Shown here: positions 54,916 through 64,000 of the stretch, piece after piece | Position numbering within the stretch: position 1 is the first letter of the stretch | Layout: every line of letters begins with the position of its first letter | From: Limnoperna fortunei | Lineage: Eukaryota > Mollusca > Bivalvia > Mytilida > Modiolidae | DNA: 64,000 nucleotides | Direction: 5' to 3' | Assembly: GCA_944474755.1 (NCBI GenBank) | Contig: OX104123.1 | Span: 67,387,898-67,451,897 of the forward strand | Notes under the pieces: generated by a model | Told to the model about the DNA's origin: nothing | The model's database searches: none | What the model saw: only the letters and a program-made list of their open reading frames with translations | Position numbers and translations under genes: made by a program

Positions 54916-57900
54916 TAAATTGCATGTCAAGTATGACAGGTAGACTGTATATGTCTAGTATGACAGGTAGACTGCATATGTCTAGTATGACAGGTAGACT
55001 GTATATGTCAAGTATGACAGGTAGACTGTATATGTCAAGTATGACAGGTAGACTGTATATGTCTAGTATGACAGGTTGACTGCATATGTCTAGTATGACA
55101 GGTAGACTGTATATGTCAAGTATGACAGGTAGACTGCATATGTTAATATAACAGGTAGACTGCATATGTCTAGTATGACATGTAGGCTGCATATGTCTAG
55201 TATGACAGGTAGACTGTATATGTCAAGTATAACAGGTAGACTGCATATGTTAATATAACAAGTAGACTGCATATGTCTAGTATGACAGGTAGACTGTATA
55301 TGTCAAGTATGACAGGTTGACTGCATATGTTAATATAACAAGTAGACTGCATATGTCTAGTATGACAGGTAGACTGTATATGTCAAGTATGACAGGTAGA
55401 CTGCATATGTTAATATAACAGGTAGACTGCATATGTCTAGTATGACATGTAGGCTGCATATGTCTAGTATGACAGGTAGACTGTATATGTCAAGTATAAC
55501 AGGTAGACTGCATATGTTAATATAACAGGTAGACTGCATGTCTAGTATGACAGTTAGACTGTATATGTCAAGTATAACAGGTAGACTGCATATGTTAATA
55601 TAACAGGTAGACTGCATGTCTAGTATGACAGGTAGACTGCATATGTCTAGTATGACAGGTTGACTGCATATGTCAAGTATGACAGGTTGACTGCATATGC
55701 TAATTATAACTGGTAGACTGCATATGTCTAGTATGACAGGTAGACTGCATATGTCAAGTATGACAGGTTGACTGCATATGTTAATTATAACTGGTAGACT
55801 GCATATGTCTAGTATGACAGGTAGACTGCATATGTCTAGTATGACAGGTAGACTGTATATGTCTAGTATGACAGGTAGACTGTATATGTCTAGTTTTTAC
55901 AGGTAAATTTCATGTCATGTATAACGGGCAGACTGCATATGTCTTGTATTGACAGGTAGACTGCATATGTCAAGTATGACAGGTAGACTGCATATGTCTA
56001 ATATGACAGGTAGACTGAATATTTCTCATATGAAAGGTAGACTGCATATCTCTAGTATGACAGGTAATATCATATCGAGTTCCTTAATGCAAGTTAACTA
56101 TTTATAACAAGTCCTGTATAAATCAGCTGAAAACAAAACAACATACATATCTCAATTATTTCAATGTAAATTGCATGTCAAGTATGACAGGTAGACTGTA
56201 TATGTCTAGTATGACAGGTAGACTGCATATGTCTAGTATGATAGGTAGACTGTATATGTCAAGTATGACAGGTAGACTGTATATGTCAAGTATGACAGGT
56301 AGACTGTATATGTCTAGTATGACAGGTTGACTGCATATGTCTAGTATGACAGGTAGACTGTATATGTCAAGTATGACAGGTTGACTGCATATGTTAATAT
56401 AACAAGTAGACTGCATATGTCTAGTATGACAGGTAGACTGTATATGTCAAGTATGACAGGTAGACTGCATATGTTAATATAACAGGTAGACTGCATATGT
56501 CTAGTATGACATGTAGGCTGCATATGTCTAGTATGACAGGTAGACTGTATATGTCTAGTATGACAGGTAGACTCTATATGTCAAGTATGACAGGTTGACT
56601 GCATATGTTAATATAACAAGTAGACTGTATATGTCTAGTATGACAGGTAGACTGTATATATCTAGTATGACAGGTAGACTGTATATGTCTAGTTTTTACA
56701 GGTAAATTTCATGTCATGTATAACGGGCAGACTGCATATGTCTAGTATTGACAGGTAGACTGCATATGTCAAGTATTACAGGTAAACGGCATATTTCTCA
56801 TATGAAAGGTAGACTGCATATGTCTAGTATTGACAGGTAGACTGCATATGTCTAGTTTTTACAGATAGACTGCATATGTCTAGTATTGACAGGTAGACTG
56901 CATATGTTTAGCATTTACATGTAAATTGCATGTCCAGTATGACAGGTAGACTGCATATGTCTAGTTTTTACAGGTAAATTTCATATCAAGTATGACAGGT
57001 TAGACTGCATGTGTCTCATATGACAGGTAGACTGCACATGTCTAGTATTGACAGGTAGACTGTATATGTCTAGTTTTTACAGGTAAATGCATGGCCAGTG
57101 TGACAGGTAGACTGCATATGTCTAATATGACAGATAGACTTCATATGTCTAGTATGACAGGTAGACTGCATATGTCTAGTTTTTACAGATAGACTGCATA
57201 TGTCTAGCATTGACAGGTAGACTGCATATGTTTAGTATTTACATGTAAATTGCACGTCCAGTATGACAGGTAGACTGCATATGTCTACTTTTTACAGGTA
57301 AATTTCATGTCTAGTATGACAGGTAGACTGCATGTGTCTCATATGATAGGTAGACTGCACATGTCTAGTATTGACAGGTAGACACTATATGTCTAGTTTT
57401 TACAGGTAAATGCATGGCCAGTGTGACAGGTAGACTGCATATGTCTAATATGACAGGTAGACTGCATATGTCTAGTATGACAGGTAGACTGCATATGTGT
57501 AGCATTTACATGTAAATTGCATGTCCAGTACGACAGATAGACTGTATACATGTATGTCTAGTAATTTACATATAAATTGCATGTCCAGTGTGACAGGTAG
57601 ACTGCACATGTGTAGCATTTACATGTAAATTGCATGTCCAGTACGACAGATAGACTGTGTACATGTTTGTCTAGTATTTACATTTAAATTGCATGTCCAG
57701 TTCGACAGATAGACTGTATATGTCTAGTATTTACATATAAATTGCATGTCCAGGTTGACAGGTAGACTGCATATGTGTAGCATTTACACGTAAATTGCAT
57801 ATCCAGTGCGACAGATTGACTGTATACATGTATATCTAGTATTTACATATAAATTGCATGTCCAGTTCGACAGATAGACTGTATATGTGTAGTATTTACA

Positions 57901-60900
57901 TATAAATTGCATGTCCAGCATGACAGGTAGACTGCACATGTCTAGTATTTATGTGCAAATTGCATGTATAGTATGACAGCTTGGCTGCATATGTCTAGTA
58001 TTTACATGTAAATTGAATGTTCAGTATGACAGGTAGATTACATATGTATAGTATTTACATATGAATTGCATGTCTATTATTGACAGGTAGCTTTTTGAGG
58101 TAAATTGCATGTACAGTATGACAGGTAGACTTCACATGTAAATTAATATGTCTAGTATTACCGAGATAGACTGCATATTGATTTTCTTGACAGGTAAATT
58201 GCATGATCAGTATCTATGACAGGTAGACTGCATATGTCTAGTATTGACAGGTAGACTGCATATGTCTAGTATTGACAGGTAGACTGCATATGTCTAGTAT
58301 GAAAGGTAGACTGCATATGATTAGAAGTAATATGTTAAATGCATGTCCAGAATGACATGTAGAATGCATGTTTGGTATGACATGTGTACTGCATATATCC
58401 TGCATGACAGGTAGACTGCATATGTCCAGTATGACAGGTAGACTTCACATGTCAAGTATGACAGGTAGACTGCACATGTCAAGTATGACAGGTTGACTGC
58501 ATATGTCAGTATGGCAATGATATGTCCAGTATGACAGGTAGATTTCACATGTCAAGTAGGACAGATTGCACATGTCCAGTATAACAGGTAGACTGCATAT
58601 GTCAAGTATGGCAATGAAATGTCCAGTATGACAGGTAGACTGCATATATCTAGTTGACAGGTAGACGGCACATGTCAGGTATAACTGGTAGAATGCCTAT
58701 ATCTGGTATGACTGCTATACTGCATATGTCCACTATAACAGGTGGAGTGCATGAGTCTAGTATGACATGTTTACTGCATATTTCAGCATGACAGGTAGAC
58801 TGCTTATGTCCAGTATGACAGGTAGAATGTCCATTATGACCGTTAAACTGGATATGTCCAGTATGACAGGCAGAGCTTATTTACAAAATGACATGAAGAT
58901 TGCGTTTGTCAAGTTTAACATATAGACTGCATATGTCCAGTATAGCATATATGACCAGTAGACTGCATATGTCTATTTTGAGACAGATTTCACATGTCCA
59001 GTTGATAGGTAGAATACATATGTCAAGTATGACAGGTAGACTGCATATTCCCGTATTAAAGGTAGACAGTATATGTCTAGTATGACAGGTAGACTACAGG
59101 TTAAGTGTGACAGGTAAACTGCATATGCCCAACATTATATGTAGACTGCATATTATGCCTGGTATGACTGACTGGTGACTACATATGTCCATTATGAAAC
59201 GTGGACTGCATATGTCCATCATGACAGGTAGAGACTGCATATGTCCAGTATGACGGTTAAACTTCGCATGCCTGGTATGACAGACTGCATATGTCAAGTA
59301 AGACAGGTAGACTGCATATGACTGGTAGACTGCATATGTCTGGTGTGACTGGTAGACTGCATATGTCCAGTATGAAAGATGGAGTGGATATATCCAGTTT
59401 GACGTTTACTGCATATGTCTAGCATGACAGGTAGTCTGAATGTCAAGCATGACAGGTAGATGGCATATGTCTAGTATGACAGGTAGACTGCATATGTTCA
59501 GTTTGACAGGAAGACTGTACATAACAAGCATGACAGGATGACTGCATATGTCTAGTATTTACATGTAAATTGCATGTCTACTATGACTGGTAGATAGCAT
59601 ATGTCCAGTATATCAGGTAGACTGGATAATAAATATGACAGCTAGACCATATGTCAAGTATGACATTGAGACTTAATATGTCTGGTATGAATGGTTGACT
59701 GCACATGTTCAGTATGATAGGTGTACCGCATCTGTCCAGTATGACATGTGGGCTGCATATGTCCAGAATGACAGGTAGACTGCATGTCTCGTATGACAGG
59801 TAGGCTTCATATGTCCAGTATGACATTTAGGCTTATTATGTCCACTAGGACAGGTAGACTGCATATGTCCAGTATGAAAGGTAGACTGCATATGTCCAGT
59901 ATGACAGATAGACTGCATACGTCAAGCATGACTGGTAATGTCCATTATGACAGGCAGTCTGAATATGTCAAGTATGACATGTAGTCTACATATGTCAAGT
60001 ATGACATGTAGTCTACATATGTCAAGTATGACAGAATGGATATGTCAAGTATGACAGAATGGATATGTCAAGTATGACAGGTAGACTGGATATGTCCAGT
60101 GTGACAGGCGACTGCTTATGTACAGAATGACATATAGACTGCATGTCCAGTATGATAGATAGACTGCATACATCAAGCTTGACTAATAATGCCCATTATG
60201 ACAGGTAGTCTGAGTATGTCAAGTATGACAGGTAGACTGCATATGTCTAGTATGACAGGTAGACTGCATATGTCTAGTATGACAGGTAGACTGTATATGT
60301 CAAGTATGACAGGTAGACTGAATATGTCTAGTATGACAGGTAGACTGCATATGTCAAGTATGACAGGTAGACTGCATATGTCTAGTATGACAGGTAGACT
60401 GCATATGTCTAGTATGACAGGTAGACTGCATTTGTCAAGTATGACAGGTAGACTGTATATGTCAAGTATGACAGGTTGACTGCATATGTCAAGTATGACA
60501 GGTAGACTGCATATGTCAAGTATGACAGGTAGACTGTATATGTCAAGTATGACAGGTAGACTGAATATGTCTAGTATGACAGGTAGACTGCATATGTCAA
60601 GTATGACAGGTAGATTGCATACATCAAGTATGACATTGCATTTGTCAAGTATGACATTGCACTGCATTTGTCAAGTATGACATAACACTACATATGTCAA
60701 GTATGACAGTTAGAATGGATATGTCTAGTATGACATTAAACTGCATATGTCAAGTATGACATTACACTACATATGTCAAGTATGACATTACAATTCATGT
60801 GTCAATTATTACACTGCATATGTCAAGTATGACATTACACTGCATGTCAATTATGACATTACACTGTATATGTCATTACACCGCATATGTCAGGTATGAC

Positions 60901-61302
60901 AGAGTATGACAGAATAGATATGTACAGTATGACAGGTAGACTGCATGTCAAGTATGACATTACACTGCATATGTCAAGTATGACATTACACTGCATATGT
61001 CAAGTATGACATTACACTGCATATGTCAAGTATGACATTACACTTCATGTGTAAAGTATTACACTTCTTATGCCAAGTATGACTGAAAGACTGCATATGT
61101 CCAGCATGACATTACACTGCATATGTCAAGTATGACATTACCCTGCATATGTCAAGTATGACATTAAACTGCATATGTCAAGTATGACATTAAACTGCCT
61201 ATGTCAAGTATGACATTAAACTGCATATGTCATTACACCGCTTATGTCAAGTATGACAGAATAGATACATACAGTATGACAGATTGTCTACATATGTCAA
61301 GT
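54916..61302. repeat. 27-bp satellite, several subfamilies
   Basis: The unit is tatgtctagtatgacaggta plus gactgca. From 56690 to 58150 it mixes with longer composite units containing acaggtaaattgcatgtcca. Towards 60600-61260 it shifts to tatgtcaagtatgacattac plus actgca (26 bases). Each unit contains a CATATG and a TGTC/GACA dyad. Block duplication: 54809-56060 with 56064-57000 approximately. Frames of up to 164 codons are repeat translations. Position suggests a single intron or gene flank. Confidence 0.9.
56064..56170. repeat. Intron start duplicated inside the satellite (second copy)
   Basis: Second copy of 54809-54915 (the donor GTAAG is changed to ggtaat and the exon is not copied), placed 1.25 kb downstream. 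It marks the boundary of a tandem block duplication. Confidence 0.9.
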
Positions 61303-61657
61303 ATAATAATAATAATAATAATAATAAATGCAAAAGGGTAACTCAGTTAGTTAAAAAACTAATCTTCCCTGAGGCCCTCATAAAGTTCATCATACAAAGT
61401 TACATGAATACAAGAGATAACATAATACATGTATTACACAATTACAAAAAAAGAAAAGGAAAAAAATATCAAATTAAAATTCACAATACATTTAAAATAA
61501 TGAAGCATACAAACACATATCATCAAAACAGATAAACAAGAAACATTAAACATGTAAATGTTAAGGTCCATATTGTATACAAAATATAACATTATAACTT
61601 GTCTAAATTATCTCTTGATTTTGTGTATTCAATAAAAATTATTTTAATTTAATAATA
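61303..61657 (-). mobile_element. LINE 3' end inserted in the satellite
   Basis: Near-identical to 39804-40150: AAT microsatellite, gcaaaagggtaactcagtta, cttccctgaggccctcataa, gtccatattgtatacaaaat. 5' truncated just before the protein stop. The 29 bases of satellite before its 3' end also precede unit B at 39775-39803. Confidence 0.85.
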
Positions 61658-62390
61658 ATTTAATGACAGGTAGACTGCATGTCAAATGTGACATTACACT
61701 GCATATGTCAAGTATGACAGGTAGATTGCATATGTCTAGTATGATATGTGGACTGCATATGTCCAGTATGATATGTGGACTGCATATGTCCAGTATGATA
61801 TGGGGACTGCATATGTCCAGTATGAAAGGTGGAGTGCATTTTTACAGTATAACTTGAAGACTGCATATGTCCAGAATGACAGGTAGACTCCACATGCCCA
61901 GTATGACAGATAGACTGCACATGTCATGTATGACAGGTAAACTGCATTTCAGATATGACAGGTAGACTGCATATGTCTAGTATGATATGTGGACTGCATA
62001 TGTCCAGTATGATATGTGGACTGCATATGTCCAGTATGATATGTGGACTGCATATGTCCAGTATGATATTTGGACTGCATATGTCCAGTATGAAAGGTGG
62101 AGTGCATTTTTACAGTATAACTTGAAGACTGCATATGTCCAGAAAGACAGGTAGACTTCACATGTCCAGTATGACAGATAGACTGCACATGTCATGTATG
62201 ACAGGTAAACTGCATTTCAGATATGACAGGTAGACTGCATATGTCTAGTATGATATGTGGACTGCATATGTCAAGTATAACAGGTAGACTGCATATGTCT
62301 AGTATGATATGTGGACTGCATATGTCCAGTATGATATGTGGACTGCATATGTCCAGTATGATATTTGGACTGCATATGTCAAGTATGACA
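61658..62390. repeat. Satellite block with ~270-bp higher-order unit
   Basis: A series of units with gatatgtggactgcatatgt and cagtatgaaaggtggagtgc to gacaggtaaactgcatttca occurs at about 61700-61960 and again at 61967-62225, then begins a third time. The intermediate form of the repeat is tatgtccagtatgatatgtg plus gactgca. Confidence 0.85.
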
Positions 62391-64000
62391 TTACATTGCA
62401 TATGTCAAGTATGACATTACACAGCCTATGTCAAGTATGACATTACACTGTCTGTCAAGTATGACATTACACTGCCTATGTCAAGTATGACATTACACTG
62501 CCTATGTCAAGTATGACATTACACTGCCTTTGTCAAGTATGACATTACACTGCCTATGTCAAGTATGACATTACACTGCCTATGTCAAGTATGACATTAC
62601 ACTGCCTATGCCAAGTATGACATTACACTGCATGCCAAGTATGTTACACTGCATATGTCAAGTATGACATTGCTCTGCCTGTAAAGTATGGCATTACACT
62701 GCCTATGCCAAGTATGACATTACACTGCATGTCAAGTATGTTACACTGCATATGTCAAGTATGACATTGCTCTGCCTGTAAAGTATGACATTTAACTGCC
62801 TATGTTAAGTGTGACATTACATGGCCTATGCCAAGTATGACATTACACTGCCTATGTCAAGTATGACATTACACTGCCTATGCCAAGTATGAAATTACAC
62901 TGCCTATGTCAAGTATGACATTACACTGCCTTTGTCAAGTATGACATTACACTGCCTTTGTCAAGTATGACATTACACTGCCTATGTCAAGTATGACATT
63001 ACACTGCCTATGTCAAGTATGAAATTACACTGCCTATGTCAAGTATGACATTACACTGCCTTTGTCAAGTATGACATTACACTGCATGTCAAGTATGACA
63101 TTACACTGCCTATGTCAAGTATGACATTACACTGCCTTTGTCAAGTATGACATTACAGTGCCTATGTCAAGTATGACATTACACTGCCTATGTCAAGTAT
63201 GAAATTACACTGCCTATGTCAAGCATGACATTACACTGCCTTTGTCAAGTATGACATTACACTGCATGTCAAGTAAGACATTACACTGCCTATGTCAAGT
63301 ATGACATTACACTGCCTTTGTCAAGTATGACATTACACTGCCTATGTCAAGTATGACATTACACTGCCTTTGTCAAGCATGACATTACACTGTCTGTCAA
63401 GTATGACATTACACTGCCTGTGTCAAGTATGACATTACACTGCCTTTGTCAAGTATGACATTACACTGCCTATGTCAAGTATGACATTACACTGTCTATG
63501 TCAAGTATGACATTACACTGCCTTTGTCAAGTATGACATAGCACTGTCTGTCAAGTATGACATTACACTGCCTATGTCAAGTATGACATTACACTGCCTT
63601 TGTCAAGTATGACATTACACTGCCTATGTCAAGTATGACATTACACTGCCTATGTCAAGTATGACATTACACTGCCTTTGTCAAGTATGACATTACACTG
63701 TCTGTCAAGTATGACATTACACAACCTATGTCAAGTATGACATTACACTGCCTATGCCAAGTATGACATTACACTGCATGTCAAGTATGTTACACTGCAT
63801 ATGTCAAGTATGACATTACTCTGCCTGTAAAGTATGACATTTAACTGCCTATGTTAAGTGTGACATTACATGGCATATGTGAAGTATGACATTACACTGC
63901 CTGTGTCAAGTATGACATTACACTGCATATGTCAAGTATGACATTACACTGCATATGTCAAGTATGACATTACACTGCCTTTGTCAAGTATTACATTAAA
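62391..64000. repeat. Homogeneous 26-bp satellite, open at the window end
   Basis: The unit is tatgtcaagtatgacattac plus actgcc, very uniform. ATGTCA-AGTA-TGACAT inside each unit is a near-perfect dyad. Higher-order copies include about 180 bases (63005-63184 with 63185-63364) and a block at 62725-62826 repeated at 63776-63872. The array continues beyond 64000. Confidence 0.95.

Noticed and set aside
54905..62414. Many repetitive frames (VILDICSLP and MSSMTGRLH types) in the satellite
   Set aside because: The 27-base unit keeps frames open on both strands. They are translations of satellite DNA with frequent phase breaks.

Overview
The window is eukaryotic, AT-rich, intron-containing and almost wholly made of repeats. 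It most likely comes from a mollusc, probably a bivalve. The reasons are a long dispersed repeat that opens with an AGCTCACCTG-type hairpin and closes with CAGGTGAGC plus a second hairpin (a type I associate with bivalve genomes), several tRNA-derived SINEs of molluscan appearance, GT-AG introns, and a mix of Penelope-like, Ngaro-like, Tc1/pogo and LINE remnants. No bacterial-style gene, rRNA or intact tRNA gene was seen. The species cannot be fixed from the sequence.

Layout. (1) 1-17.4 kb: local tandem segmental duplication. One ancestral unit of roughly 3.5 kb is present as a tail (about 0.7-1.5 kb), a copy swollen by insertions (3.1-11.0 kb), a cleaner copy (11.5-15.1 kb) and a diverged copy (16.4-17.4 kb). 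Each better copy carries a 32-bp minisatellite. The swollen copy contains a pogo/Tigger-like element (3534-4431) and a 3.7-kb TA-flanked inverted-repeat element (6342-10060). For both, the uninterrupted empty site survives in the neighbouring copy. (2) 18.1-28.6 kb: a 23-bp minisatellite split by a degenerate Ngaro-like tyrosine-recombinase retrotransposon (18493-28075, minus strand). It has gag-like, RT/RNase H, tyrosine recombinase and SGNH-hydrolase regions, and its terminal repeats are in the split order A1-ORFs-B1-A2-B2. A 5'-truncated Penelope-like element (18549-21238) sits inside the B2 repeat. (3) 28.6-29.5 kb: a Tc1-type transposase remnant, a tRNA-Leu-like scrap and a Penelope end fragment. 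(4) 32.4-35.1 kb: a 50-bp minisatellite with higher-order structure. (5) 35.5-54.2 kb: remains of two multi-exon, transposon-like invertebrate gene families, one on each strand. The plus-strand family matches what I know as DUF7869. They are interrupted by two copies of the bivalve-type repeat, palindromic MITEs, LINE 3' ends, SINEs and a 66-bp array that appears to have grown out of a coding exon. (6) 54.7-64 kb: a single ankyrin-repeat exon with good splice sites, followed by at least 9 kb of 26/27-bp satellite that runs off the window.

The best-supported host-gene feature is the ankyrin exon. Nearly all other coding sequence is mobile-element derived and carries frameshifts or stops. The strongest biology is the readable insertion history: paralogous empty sites, a recombinase junction inside a minisatellite, and nesting of one retroelement in the terminal repeat of another. 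All family assignments rest on motif recognition by eye, and no database search was run.
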